Positions 46,411 to 57,168 of a DNA stretch of 64,000 nt are shown one piece after another. The translations under genes were made by a program, and so were the position numbers. The notes below the pieces were generated by a model that made no database searches, had not been told where the DNA came from, and saw only the letters and a program-made list of their open reading frames with translations. The DNA comes from Platycnemis pennipes. Taxonomy: Eukaryota > Arthropoda > Insecta > Odonata > Platycnemididae. The stretch is taken from positions 9,672,001 through 9,736,000 of the forward strand of contig OW121857.1 of the NCBI GenBank assembly GCA_933228895.1. The letters run 5' to 3'. Each line of letters opens with the position of its first letter. Position 1 is the stretch's first letter.

Positions 46411-46958
46411 GGGGTTGTTTTGTAATCTCACCTTTTATATGACTCTTTGCGGGAAGGCGGGAGAACCGTTTCGCTCTCTTAATGATCGGCTCATGAACGG
46501 TTCGTGAATTGTCGAAGAATCTGTCGGTAGCGCTATCTGTTACAGATCTCGTCTACTTTGAGTAAACAAACGAGTGCCTGGCAACGGCGACCGTTTTCTT
46601 CAAAAATGGAGGAATACGGTGAAGGTGAGTGAAAAATTGTTTGTCCCTGTCATTTTAATTATTCGGATGACCTTCAAAAACTCTTCCCATCCCAGGGGGG
46701 TTATTTCGTAATCTAACCTTTTTAATGACTCTTTGCGGGAAGGCGGGAGATCCGATTCGCTCTCTAATGATCGGCTCACGAACGGTTCGTGAATTGTCGA
46801 AGAATCTGTCGGTAGCGCTATCTGTTACCGATCTCGTCTACTTTGAACAAACAAACGAGTGCCTGGCAACGGCGACCGCTTTCCTCAAAAATGGAGAAAT
46901 ACGGTGAAGGTGAGTGAAAAATTGTTTGTCCCTATCATTTTAATTATTCGGATGACCT
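46411..46958 (+). repeat. Repeat family L, tandem pair with ATG plus donor-like site
   Basis: Unit 1 (46411-46673) and unit 2 (46695-46958) are about 263 bp each and highly similar. Each holds TTTGCGGGAAGGCGGGAGA, GAACGGTTCGTGAATTGTCG and CGGTAGCGCTATCTGTTA. Each also holds an ATG (46606 and 46891) that opens MEEYGE or MEKYGE, interrupted by G|GTGAGTG (donor at 46625 and 46910). Unspliced, the frame stops two codons later. A partial third copy is at 34278-34420. Confidence 0.8.
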
Positions 46959-47475
46959 GTCAAGATAATTCATGTCCGATTATTTCCTTTATACCAATAT
47001 TTTTCTGCGATGGACAAGTAATGCATCTTTTACCACTCGGACACTGCACGAACGTCAGTATGGAAACTACTTCAAACAGATCTAAAATGTATTTGAAATG
47101 AAAATAATGAATCAGAAAACAAATTAAACAAAAGTGCATCCAAGTAGGTAGGCCTAGATCTAGTAATATTGAAACATAAGGTTAATTAATTACACAAATT
47201 CTCGATACAACGTGGGCTCATATTGAATTCATTGAGGGTTAGTATTGCAAATGTAAAATAAATATATGTCGTGACTTAATATGAGGACTCCGTAGGTAGT
47301 AGGAACACCACGAATCAAATAAGTAAAATAAGGTGACAGTTAGGGGGGATACGTGGGTTCAGGAAAGTCCACAACAAATCTTCATTAAATCACGCCCTAT
47401 AACTATTCACATTAAAATAAGTCGAAAATCTCACAGGAATGGGGTCATGAAACATAGAGGCGAAGTTTTTAGACA
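46959..47475. other. No gene recognised
   Basis: AT-rich spacer, unassigned. Confidence 0.4.
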
Positions 47476-47483
47476 ATTGCAAA

Positions 47484-48133
47484 TAGGCTTGTGCGATGGC
47501 CGATTTTTGAAAAATTTCATCGAAATGCTCCGATGACGATGGCTGTCATCGATCATCGAATAGAGTGTACACGATGATCGATGACTATCGATGATCGATG
47601 ACCTTCGATGATCGGCGCATATGCCTCGGTTGGCAGTTTGGTGTGGCTATTAAGTGAAGATTGAATTGGGTCAAACTTAATTGAGAAGGATGAGGCCTAT
47701 TTATTAAAGAGCGAAACAAGCACCAAGTAAAAAAGTAAGCAACAGCTCTTTGTTTTGGTATAATACAATTCTCATATTTTCATCGGTGAGTAGATGTCGG
47801 TCGTCCAACACAACGTTTCCTGCATCGCTGAAGAACCGCTCTGACGTCGTTGAAGTGGCAGGAATACAGAGGTATTTCCTCGCGTACGTCTGAAGGCGGC
47901 GATACACAGTTCCTTCCTGTCCCTATACCAATGTAGGACGTCCGAAGATTTGGATAAAGCCGGGACCTCCTCGTACTTGTGGAGCTACGCCAGGAAGGGG
48001 TCTTCAGCAGAGTTGGCGTTTCTCGTGTCAGCAGCACATCCCGACTCATCGACATCGACTCATCGCATCGACTCATCGCAGTCGATGGTCGATGACATTC
48101 ATCGTCATCGATTTCAGTCATCGCACAAGCCTA
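47484..48133 (-). mobile_element. hAT-like transposon with CGATGA subterminal arrays, copy 2
   Basis: Ends TAGGCTTGTGCGATGG and, inverted, ATCGCACAAGCCTA. Flanked by a perfect 8-bp duplication ATTGCAAA (47476-47483 and 48134-48141). Dense TCATCGATCATCG-type units lie at 47515-47615 and 48045-48120. The middle encodes a hAT transposase C-terminus on the minus strand. Confidence 0.88.
47704..47907 (-). pseudogene. hAT transposase dimerisation-domain remnant
   Basis: The minus strand reads YARKYLCIPATSTTSERFFS, DAGNVVLDDRHLLTDENMRI and VLYQNKELLLTFLLGACFAL, then a stop. P-A-T-S-x-x-S-E-R-x-F-S-x-A-G, then R-x-x-L and the trailing hydrophobic helix, is the classic C-terminal dimerisation motif of hAT transposases (ZBED-like). 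Compared with 15195-15423 the S-E-R motif is intact. The BED zinc finger and catalytic RNase-H-like region are deleted. A non-autonomous element that keeps this domain could in principle interact with an active transposase; that is inference. Confidence 0.82.
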
Positions 48134-48141
48134 ATTGCAAA

Positions 48142-49182
48142 GGCATGCCACCAAAACCGTGAGGACTATAAGCATGTTTCGCATTTCCTGAGAAGGGTAT
48201 CAAAGACGCCCATTCGATATACCACGGCCGGGAATTCCAAAGGAAAGACATTTCAATTGGTAATAGAAAAAGGAGAGAGTAATGTTTTAAATAAATTTCG
48301 CCTCGATCACTTTCTCAGCCGATGGCTCTGAGATAATGCTCTCTTAAAGGTTTAAAAAAAAAAATACGGCTCCTCGGAGGATCCTCGATCCCTTCGAATC
48401 CTCTGCCTCGTACTTCGGATAATCGAATCCCAGATGCGCGTTTTTTTATTCGAAACGGAGGGAATAAGGAAAGGAGGAAGGAGAATTAGTCGATCCTTCG
48501 GAAAAGACGGGGAGAAGAGGCGAAGTGTATTGATATAAGGAAGCCGAGGCAAGCCGTAAAGGAAAACGAGCCATAATGCTTCGGGAGAAGAAAGACGAGA
48601 AGCCACGATAAACCCCCCAATTCTTCCCTCCCCAGCGACGAGACAATCAGGAGGGTGGCGCGGATGAAGGGGGAATGGAGCAAGACGACAGATCGAAAGC
48701 AAGTGGGGAGAGAGAGATGGATGAAGGATGCGTCGCGGACGGCAGATGCCTCGGGAGAGAGATGAGAAATGGTGCTCTGCCTTCACACTAAGAGCACTGC
48801 TTCCACATAAACAAACCAGGTGTGGAATCACGGACGTATCTTTCGCGTTATCGCAATCTTTATCGTTAACGCTTACCCCCTAGAGTAGCGCAGGGTTAAC
48901 AACAACCGTAATTAAAATTCGCTCCTCTGATTTTGATAAGCGATTTGAAGTGCTGTGCGAAAAATGAAGAACGGAGATCACGTTCTCTCTGACATAAGTT
49001 AAATCAAAAAAATAACGATAACGCTAGCGCACGCCTTACGAAGATCACCATGATCGAGGCCCAGATTCAGGTGTGATGTGGTGGAAACGTTTCATATACA
49101 CAAAAAGATATTGCAATTTTCCACAAAGTAACTCAATAAAATCGCAAATAATCGCAAAATTAAAAATCGCAATACATTTTTA
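48142..49182. other. No gene recognised
   Basis: GC-richer purine-rich DNA at 48360-48780 gives the longest open frame of the window (159 codons, minus 48352-48831). It has no domain, and three frames are simultaneously open, so it is treated as compositional. Confidence 0.45.
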
Positions 49183-49191
49183 CTACTAAGG

Positions 49192-49632
49192 AGGCACGTA
49201 GCCAGAAATTTGCTTCGGTGGGGAGAGGGTGGCTAACTCTAGTGTAGCTTTTTTAGCCTAACTTCACATACCCCTTGCCCGTCGGTACCGACATGTTACA
49301 AATCTCTTCCTTAATTTTCAGTGCTCGGTATCTGCTTTCACAGTGCCCATTCTTATCTCTTTTCGCTGGTTTAGCTCACTGTTTACCTTGTCATGAAGCA
49401 GTTAATTTGACCGGCCCCAGAACAGAAGTTCAACGCATGCATACATATCAGATTGAAAAGAACAATTTTTAACCACACAAATGCATCAAACTAGTGTTCA
49501 CGTTTCAAGACTACTAACACTTGAATTATTCGCAGTTTAATCCGGATTATCATGACCAGTTAAAATCAGAACGATAAAATTTTTTGGAAAAAGTTTAGGT
49601 GAGGGCTGAAACCCCCCCTGGCTACGTGCCTG
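49192..49632. mobile_element. CACGTAGCCAG-end element, full copy with 9-bp duplication
   Basis: Inverted ends AGGCACGTAGCCAG and CTGGCTACGTGCCTG. Flanks CTACTAAGG (49183-49191) and CTTCTAAGG (49633-49641), 8 of 9 matching. About 440 bp, no recognisable transposase. A 9-bp duplication fits Mutator-like elements. Confidence 0.78.
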
Positions 49633-49641
49633 CTTCTAAGG

Positions 49642-50221
49642 AAAATTGCAGTATCTTTCCGTTAACCTTCATCGCCCGTGCGATTCCTGAAGGGACCACC
49701 TGAGTAATGTTTTGGCGAATGGCCGCGCGGTCCCTTTAGGGACCACCAAGACACTCGCTGTTACAAATCAGCTTATTATCATTTTCGTCGCTGAGATAGG
49801 GTAGATATTTTTCTCGGGCACTTGTGATGACTCACTCACTAGGGTCATAGCAATGTATCACACACTTGCCATTTGATTATGCACCCGTCATCGCTTTCAA
49901 AATCAGTTCCCTGTTCTCACGATTCTCTCGCCTCGGTATCTTGAACGTAAACAGTCGCGATACCCTCTCATGCGTCATCCTACCCGATTGTGTTGGACGT
50001 AAACACTCCTGCCTGCCCAGAGAATCGTCGGTCTAGGCATGTGGTCAGCTCCTTTCCCCGCCACATTTAAAAAAGTTAACGCAGAAATTTATGTCGGTGA
50101 TTTTCATTCCTTAGTTTCGTGCTTGGATTCTTTCCGTGCGTACATCACTGAAAATTGTGTTTTTTCCAAAGGAGTGCTTATATTTTATATTATTTTATAC
50201 CAAACCATAAAATGACCATAT
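49642..50221. other. No gene recognised
   Basis: AGGGACCACC occurs twice (49691 and 49739) but no gene or element could be assigned. Confidence 0.4.
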
Positions 50222-50755
50222 ATCTTCTGAAGATCAATAAAAAGAAAATTAAGGTATTGGTAAGCAGTAGGAGAAAGGAAGCCAGGACCAATGTTTAAAG
50301 TAGGAAAACAAAATATCGAGGAGGTGGAAGAGTTCTGCTATCTGGGAAGCCGAGTAACCAGCGATGGATGAAGTACAAGAGAAATTGCCTGTATAATTGT
50401 CCAAGCAAAAAGGGCATTTTACCAGAAGAAGATTCTGCTTACAACTGCAAATACAAGCGTGGAAGTGAGGAAACATTTCATTATAACAAACATCTGGAGC
50501 ATTCTACTATACGGCAGCGAAGCATGGACCATAAAAGCAGCAGAGAAGTCCAGGCTGGAAGCATTTGAAGTGTAGTGCTACCGAAGAATGATGAAGATAA
50601 AATGGATCGATCGATTGACAAACGAAGAAGTGTTAAGAAGAGTGGGAGAGATGTCTACTGAAAACATTAAAAAGAAGACGGACAACTTAATAGGCCACAT
50701 CTTGAGACACGATGGCCTGATGAAGACAATCGTCGAGGGAAAAGTGAAATGCCCC
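50222..50755 (+). pseudogene. RTE-like endonuclease-reverse transcriptase C-terminal remnant
   Basis: The translation, with three or more frameshifts or stops, reads KVLVSSRRKEARTNV, EEVEEFCYLGSRVTSDG (stop), STREIACIIVQAKRAFYQKK, ILLTTANTSVEVRKHFII, WSILLYGSEAWTIKAAEKSR, LEAFEV (stop), CYRRMMKIKWIDRLTNEEVL, RRVGEM and LIGHILRHDGLMKTIVEGKV. FCYLGSRVT and LLYGSEAWT are hallmarks of this LINE class after the polymerase palm. The KGRPR...ADRRxEWR end, seen at 21771, is missing; similarity stops at an inverted repeat at 50761. 5'-truncated and dead. Confidence 0.8.
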
Positions 50756-50760
50756 CCAGT

Positions 50761-50892
50761 ACTGTCGGGGCAGATATTATGTGCACTCGGATTTGAATAC
50801 AAATAACAAATTAACAGCTACGTCTACAGAAAAAGTAATCACACCATTATTTTCCTTCAAACTCGAGTGCACATAATTTCTGCGCCGACAAT
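50761..50892. mobile_element. Small TIR element (about 130 bp)
   Basis: The left arm, ACTGTCGGGGCAGATATTAT with GTGCACTCG, and the complement of the right arm, ATTGTCGGCGCAGAAATTAT with GTGCACTCG, form 29-bp TIRs around about 70 bp. It truncates the RTE remnant upstream. No flanking duplication is visible. Confidence 0.6.
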
Positions 50893-50953
50893 AGGCACTC
50901 AATTATGGACCGGTTTGCCTCTGAAAATTCCACCACTGCCGGGAAAATGATAC

Positions 50954-51691
50954 TTAAGGAGGTTGGCTCGCGACTGCTTGAGTCAAGTAGTCTAAGGAAT
51001 CTTATTAAGTACGAGCATACGCCTGCTAAGTGATCCTTACTTCACAAAGAAAATTACCTAAGCTATTGAAAGTCATAAGTGTCACAATAAATACGATTTA
51101 AGTCGAAGGTTTCTTTTTTATGTTAATTTTAATCAGCTCGACGATAGAGTCAATTCAGCATTTACGCCACAGAAATAAATTCATGTACTCAATGAATTTA
51201 CTAATGTATAACACCAGAATATAACTATAAAACGTTATGTTATAATATTTTTCTTAAATATTCTTTAATATCTCATTAGTAATGATATTATTCATATGCC
51301 ATTCATTTTGGCTAGAGCGACCGCAGCGCCAGTTGAAGTCAACTAACGCATTTCGTCTGTTATAAGCGCAGAAATTGGTGGATTTAGCGAAAAATACGGT
51401 GGGTTGATGCCTTTTTTTCGTGTCATTTTATTCCTTGTGACATTACACATAAAATATTAGTTTTTTGCAAAAATGACATTTCATTATGGTATTTTATTTT
51501 TAAACGTTATATTCCCATTAGATGGCCATTCTCGCCGTTAATCGTACGTCACTTCAAATGCAATTTGTGCAAAAGGGGGTATAGGTTGGTATAATTATCT
51601 TTACTTCATTAGATAGAGGAACTTTAATTCTATAAGCGCTGAAAATATAAAAAAATGACATGACTGTCACTTTTCGGATCAACCTCCTTAA
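50954..51691 (+). mobile_element. TTAA-type MITE family E, copy 2
   Basis: TTAAGGAGGTTGGCTCGCGA at the left and GGATCAACCTCCTTAA at the right. TTAA lies at both extremes. About 738 bp and AT-rich, with no transposase. Inverted termini GGAGGTTG and a TTAA target are the pattern of piggyBac-type insertions. Confidence 0.82.
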
Positions 51692-52712
51692 TAATAAGTA
51701 AAAACCGAGAAACGATGAAATCGCGGAGGCAATGAGTTTGCGCATTTGATATCTCGGCAGCTACAAAATAACATTTCCTTTAATTGCCAAAAAAATTCCC
51801 TCTTTCGTCAATTACCTCGAAAGTTATCTACCGCGGTATTCATATGGTGACACTAAATTCTAAGAGTGTTTCTTTAACTACGGCATATTCTTTCCGGAGC
51901 CATTGGTTAGACGAAATGAACAGGAATCTGAGGGGAAACAGTGCACGAAGGGAAATATCATTTCCCACCCCAACAGCCTAGGGAGCAATGTCCGATAGGG
52001 AGAGCTATTTTTTCAAGCAGCTAGGAAGGCGGCCGAACGAAAAGGAACGCCTCAGGGGCGATCCCTAGAAGGGAAAGGGAATGGAGGGAGGGCGGGACGA
52101 TGAGAAGGTGACGGCACGGGAGAGGGGCAAATGGCCTCCCTTGGGGAATAGGGAATGGAATTGGGGCACCGCGGATAAAGGGATGGTCACGGATATCGGA
52201 GGGAAGGGGGCGGGAAGTGTGGCGTTTTTTACGGCGCGCGCCCCGGGAATTTGAGAATAAAAAGGGTGTGCACCCCGAAATGAAAGTGGGGAGGGAGGGG
52301 GGCACTCAGGGAAATGGGAAGAGCGCGAAAAAGGGAAAGAAGGAGCACTTGGAAAAAGCGATCTTGGTCGAGTCCCATCACGCGTCGTCTGCCGAGATAG
52401 TATTACGAGGGAGCTCCCGAGAAGAAAGGCTCCTGGAAGTGAACGTCACATCAACGCCGGTGGTATTTGAGACTGCTGACAACAACTAACGTCGAGATTC
52501 GACAGAAATGAAGTGGACGGCGTCATGGCGAAGCATCAAAATGACAGTAATGTTTTCGCATCGATGTCAGGAAGGTCAGAAGTCGCATACAAGTCCTAGA
52601 CGGTCAGGAAGGATACCGTAAGGGAAAAATACATCACGGTTCAACTTTCTATCGCTGCGAAGGCGATAGAGTCGAACACTTGGTATTGCTGATGCGGCTT
52701 GATATGACCCAT
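51692..52712. other. No gene recognised
   Basis: Includes a purine-rich GC-rich stretch (52020-52480). Open frames there (up to 94 codons on either strand) show no domain. Confidence 0.4.
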
Positions 52713-53248
52713 AATGGGGGCGTTTATTGGAAACGAAATGGCTATTTTGTACACGAAATCGTTTTCAAGATTTTGAATGGAAACGAAAAAAGAAATTTAG
52801 CGAAATATTAATCTTCTAACCAAAACCATTCCCTCGTAAATCAAAAATTAAAATAAGCAAAAGGTGACGTCCACCGAAAAAGCTACTGTGATACCATTGA
52901 CGTCATTTTCCTCCCGTCCTTGACTGCTTTTAGGGGAAGGGATTCTCGGAAGGTCTGCACGCACAGATCCTGTCGCAATCGCTCCCATTGGGAGAGCCAG
53001 CTGTGCCCCCCCCCTCCAATTGCGATACGGCAAAGTAGCTTCGCGGGCTCAGTTGTGATTGGACGAAGTCGATATACGTCAGAGGTTGCACAATACCCAC
53101 TTTTCCGAAAGGGTTAAAAACATCAGTTTTTCGCCGCTTATAACTTGAGAAATAATTGACGGATCAAAAAACGGAAAAATACGGGTTTTTTTTATTTTAA
53201 AAACTCTATCACATTCGGCAATAAAAAAATATGGTAAACGACCCCATT
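52713..53248 (+). mobile_element. MITE family C, copy 4
   Basis: AATGGGGGCGTTTATTGGAA to GGTAAACGACCCCATT, full length and colinear with the other copies; a short deletion removes part of the GGGAAGGGAGTGGAGG block at 52935. Confidence 0.86.
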
Positions 53249-54597
53249 ACTACCCCGTCCTAATCGACGTCATTGTATTAATACATCGAAAATGTAAATA
53301 CCCATTCCCATGCCGCTGCGATACACGGACTTGCAGTTTTTCAAAAATTGCATTTCTGGTGTATCCGATATCCGAGCACGCCTTATCCAGGGGCGCGTCC
53401 TCCGAGGGGTCGACACCGCGCCTACAGTAGAGGCCCCGCCTCGCTCCGAGTTGGGGCCTTCTCATAGGGGGTGGTGAAACCGTGGAACGACTTGCCAGCT
53501 CTCCTCCCTCAAGCACTGTCCTCCCAGACTTTATTCCTCCCCGTGCAAAAACTATCCACGCCACTGTTATAGCAATTGACCGATTTGATACTTAGGGTGA
53601 CTGGCTCACTGCGGCCTCAATCTCAGGATTGAGAGTTTTAACAAGGTGCTTGATAGTGGTGGTGCCTGTTCTTCATCCATCTTTTCAGAATTTTAATTGT
53701 ATATTTTTTAAGAAATTTTAATCATAATATATGTAACTTTTATAATTTTATTTTATTGAAAATATGGTGAAGAATAAATTAACAAATGAAAATGAAATGA
53801 GAAAATCTCTTGGCCCTAGAAACGGACAACGCGACAGGGAACAGACGAGTAGAACATACTGGATCGGCAACTCGGAAAAGTTAAGCACCTCTGTAAGTGT
53901 TCATTAATGGAACTTTTCTGGAAGGATACCAGAGTCCACCGTATAACAAAATGGTCCTTTCACGTGCAGAAGGTGGATGGACAAGGGGGCTATCCTGTAA
54001 GTAACTGAGAGACTTCCCCGGTTTACTGGTTTTAGGCCAAAGTCTTGATGTATGTATGTTAGCAGAGATAAATGCGATAACACACAAAAAATAAGTCGAG
54101 GACGAAGTTCTACGAAACTGTGCTCGGGATAATAAGCAGAGGTACTCAAGGAGTTTGAGGGGCCATTCGAGGATTAGGGAGCCTATAAATACATATAAAG
54201 AAAATCATATAAAACGGACATGACTGGTCACGATGCCAACCAACAGACTGCCGCTAGCGCCGCCGGGGGCTGGGACGCAGTCTCATTACATTAGAATGAA
54301 AGTGGGATCCCAGCGGCCAAACAACTCCATTCGTTTGATATAGGATGGGCTGAAACTGCTATGACGGTTGCAGTGTGGAGACTACCAGAAAGCACATCAC
54401 CAATAGCTCGACGAATAACAGACAATCACTCCTTCCGCATTATTCGAGGCAAGAGGAGGAGCGTATTTCTTAAGATTATTGAGCTGGGTGAAAATTGAGA
54501 TGGGTGAAAAAATTACCTCGCATTACAATAGTAACAATAATACGACACATGGTACGTAGGATACAAACTTAATATTTGATACTCTTATCCCTTGAAC
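53249..54597. other. No gene recognised
   Basis: Mixed. A GC-rich part at 53310-53560 has a 104-codon minus frame without recognisable domain. Confidence 0.4.
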
Positions 54598-55204
54598 AAC
54601 TCAAATAAACAAATTCTGAATATTCAGGCGATATGGAGTGGAAGAGAAAATGATAACACCAAAAGAAAAACACGAGCCAAATCCACAAAAATAAATTTTA
54701 CAACGACCCGGGTTTCACTGTATTACATTGCATTGTACAGCATCGTCACGATGGTGTAATACAGTGAAATACAGGATCGTAGTAAAGTTTATTTTTGTGG
54801 ATTAGGCTCGCGTTTTTCTTTTAGTGTTAACTCAAATAAACTTTTGCAAAATAATGGCCGTCCCTACTTTACCATACGGATAAGAAGTCTGGACACCTAG
54901 AACATGAGACCTCAAACAGATAGAAATGTCATGAATGAGATTCCTCAAATCTGGGAAAGTCTGTACACGTCTGGACCGCAAAAAAATGAAGACATAAGGC
55001 AAGCATTATAAGTACAACCAGTAACAGAAGGAGCAATAAATTACAAAGAAAGACGGAAAGAACATGTTAAAGCGCATGCCTCTAGAAATAATTCCCAGAA
55101 AGGTCTTAAGAGTATATAAGACTTTACAGAGAAGAAGTGTTGGGAGACCGAGATTAGGATGGTGAAGCCGGAGCAGGAAAATTGCATAAACCCCGAAAGC
55201 CAGA
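54598..55204 (+). pseudogene. LINE ORF2 C-terminal remnant, split by foldback unit 5
   Basis: After removal of the insert, the reading resumes TQINFCKIMAVPTLPYG, matching the family pattern (K-x-x-A-x-P-x-L-L-Y-G-x-E-x-W). Frameshifted pieces follow: EVWTPRT, DLKQIEMS, MRFLKSGKVCTRLDRKKM, KDGKNMLKRMPLEIIPRKVL and RRSVGRPRLG. It ends in an AGAAGAAGAAGAAGG tail near 55195-55205. This belongs to a LINE clade different from family A and probably different from the RTE-like copy at 50222. Stops and shifts are frequent. Confidence 0.68.
54611..54828. mobile_element. Penelope-like foldback unit 5
   Basis: A 218-bp insert flanked by AACTCAAATAAAC (54598-54610 and 54829-54841). Imperfect arms lie at 54653-54726 and 54756-54830 (ACGACCCGGGTTTCACTGTA with its complement). 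The core in the loop is degraded (CACGATGG, then GTGAAATAC). The 42-bp left tail is complementary to a worn TTCCAC motif. It interrupts a LINE reading frame. Confidence 0.7.
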
Positions 55205-55424
55205 AGAAGAAGAAGGATCTTAGAAGAAGAAGGATCTTATTCTTCTTCTTCTTGAACGCACGTCAAAATATTGGGCCAGTTCTAATTTTCGCATGGCTCC
55301 ATATGTCGTAAAACGGATGTTCGCAGGTACGATTTGCTGTCCGACACAATGGATATCAAGCGAGTATGAATATAACCAAAGGAATTAACGGCCATTGAGA
55401 GCTGGTTTCCGCAGTCCTCCTCCA
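55205..55424. other. AGAAGG/CTTCTT hairpin, otherwise unassigned
   Basis: GAAGAAGAAGGATCTTAGAA followed by its near-complement up to 55254 forms a simple-sequence hairpin adjoining the LINE tail. Confidence 0.45.
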
Positions 55425-55956
55425 AATGAGGTCCTGTACCATATTTTTTTAATTGCCGAATATGATAGAGTTTGTAAAATAAAAGGACCCGTATTTTTCC
55501 GTTTTTTGATCCGTCAATTATTTCTCGAGTTATAAGCGGCGAAAAACTGATGTTTTTTACCCTTTCGGAAAAGTGAATGTGGTGCAACCTCTGACGTATA
55601 TTGACTTCGTGCAATCACAACTGAGCCCGCGAAGCTACTTCGCCTTATCGCAATGGGGGGGACATAGCTGACTCTGCCAATGGGAGCGATTGCGACAGCA
55701 TCTGTGCGAGCAGACTTTCCGAGAATCCCCCTCCACTCCCTTCCCATAAGAGCAGTCAAGGACGGGAAAAAATGACGTCAATGTTATCACAGTAGTTTTT
55801 TCGGTAGGCGTCACCTTTTGCTTATTTTAATTTTTGATTTATGAGTGAATAGTTGTCGTTAGAAGATTAATTTTTTCGCTAAATTTCTTTTTTCGTTTCC
55901 ATCTAACGATTTCGTGTTCAAAATTGCGATTCCGGTTCCGAGTAAACGCACCCATC
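55425..55956 (-). mobile_element. MITE family C, copy 5
   Basis: AATGAGGTCCTGTACCATAT at the left (terminal CG decayed) and GAGTAAACGCACCCAT at the right; colinear and inverted relative to copy 4. Confidence 0.84.
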
Positions 55957-56411
55957 GCCTCTGGAAACAGGACTCCTGGTAGTCTACGCATTGGCAAACC
56001 AAAGGTACGGTGAACGGTACACGCACAGGAAACATTTTTCTCTTTTGTTGGCCCCTCTCCTAAAACTTGCGAGAGCACATAATCCGAATGTTGCATAAAA
56101 CGATAAGTTCACGCCATCGATCGTAAAAGGTCGAACCGTCGCCGATGGACGGCGATCGCTACAAGGAATTCGATTCCGATCCCCCGGCGGCTACATATAA
56201 AGGCCGCCAACTAAACCCATGGGGCGAAACGGTTGAGATATGGTCCCTTCTCGGATCTTCTTCCTCGGCCAGGATGTGAGGAGGCTTTGCCCATCAAGGC
56301 GGAAGCTGAGATAACTCCCCCGGCGTGAACATTGTGCATGCGAAGTACCAGTCGTGAGACAATGCACGTGTTTCGCTTCTTCTGTATGCAGCGGGTGCCT
56401 CCATTGGGTTG
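55957..56411. other. No gene recognised; TATA-like motif
   Basis: CATATAAAGG at about 56193 lies in a GC-rich context and could be a core promoter, but no downstream transcript unit is recognisable. Confidence 0.35.
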
Positions 56412-57148
56412 TTAAGGAGGTTCGCTAGCGACTGCTTGAGTCAAGTTGTCTGAGGAATCTTATTAATTTAAGTACGAGCATACGCCTGCTAAGTGATCCT
56501 TACTTCACAAAGAAAATTACCTAAGCTATTGAAAGTCATAAGTATCACAAGAAATACGATGTAAAGTAGAAGGATTTATTTTTTTTATAATTTTAAACAG
56601 CTCGTCGATGGAGTCAATTCAGCATTTACGTTACAGAAATAAATTCATGCACTAATTGAATTTACTAATGTATAACACCAGAATATTACTACCAAAAGTT
56701 ATATAATAATATTTTTCTGAAATATTCTTTAATATCTCATTAGTAATGATATTATTAATACGCCATACATTTTGGCAACCGCAGTGCCACATGAAGTCAA
56801 CTAACGCATTTCGTCTGTTATAAGTGCAGAAATTGCTGGATTCAGCGAAAAATACGGTGGGTTGATGCCTTTATTTTCGTGTCATTTTATTTCTTGTGAA
56901 ATTATGCATAAAATATCAGTTTTTTGCAAAAATGACATAACACTATGGTATTTTTAAACGCTATATTCCCATGTGACGGCCATTCTCGCCGTTAATCGTA
57001 TGTAATTTCAAATGCAATTTGTGGAAAAAGGAGTACCTATTGGTTGGTGTAATTATCTTTACTTTATTAGATAGAGGAAATTTAGTTATAAGTGCTGAAA
57101 ATATAAAAAAAATGACATGACTTTCACTTTTCGGATCAACCTCCTTAA
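56412..57148 (+). mobile_element. TTAA-type MITE family E, copy 3
   Basis: TTAAGGAGGTTCGCTAGCGA to TCGGATCAACCTCCTTAA, about 737 bp, intact TTAA on both sides and high similarity to copy 2 across its length. Confidence 0.84.
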
Positions 57149-57168
57149 CAACGGTGAACCCTGGCACC

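Noticed and set aside
48352..48831. Longest open frame in the window (159 codons, minus strand)
   Set aside because: Purine-biased DNA with several overlapping open frames, no recognisable domain and no conserved start or splice context; probably compositional.
54653..54830. Foldback arms read as TIRs of a small DNA transposon
   Set aside because: Direct-repeat lengths vary (12-14 bp), a tail lies outside the arms, and the loop carries a hammerhead-like core; a retro-type origin fits better.
56270..56330. GTGAGGAGGCTTTGCCCATC...GCTGAGATAACTC resembles the stem-III region of U1 snRNA
   Set aside because: The 5' splice-site recognition end (ACTTACCTG) and an Sm site are absent and the spacing is wrong; likely chance.
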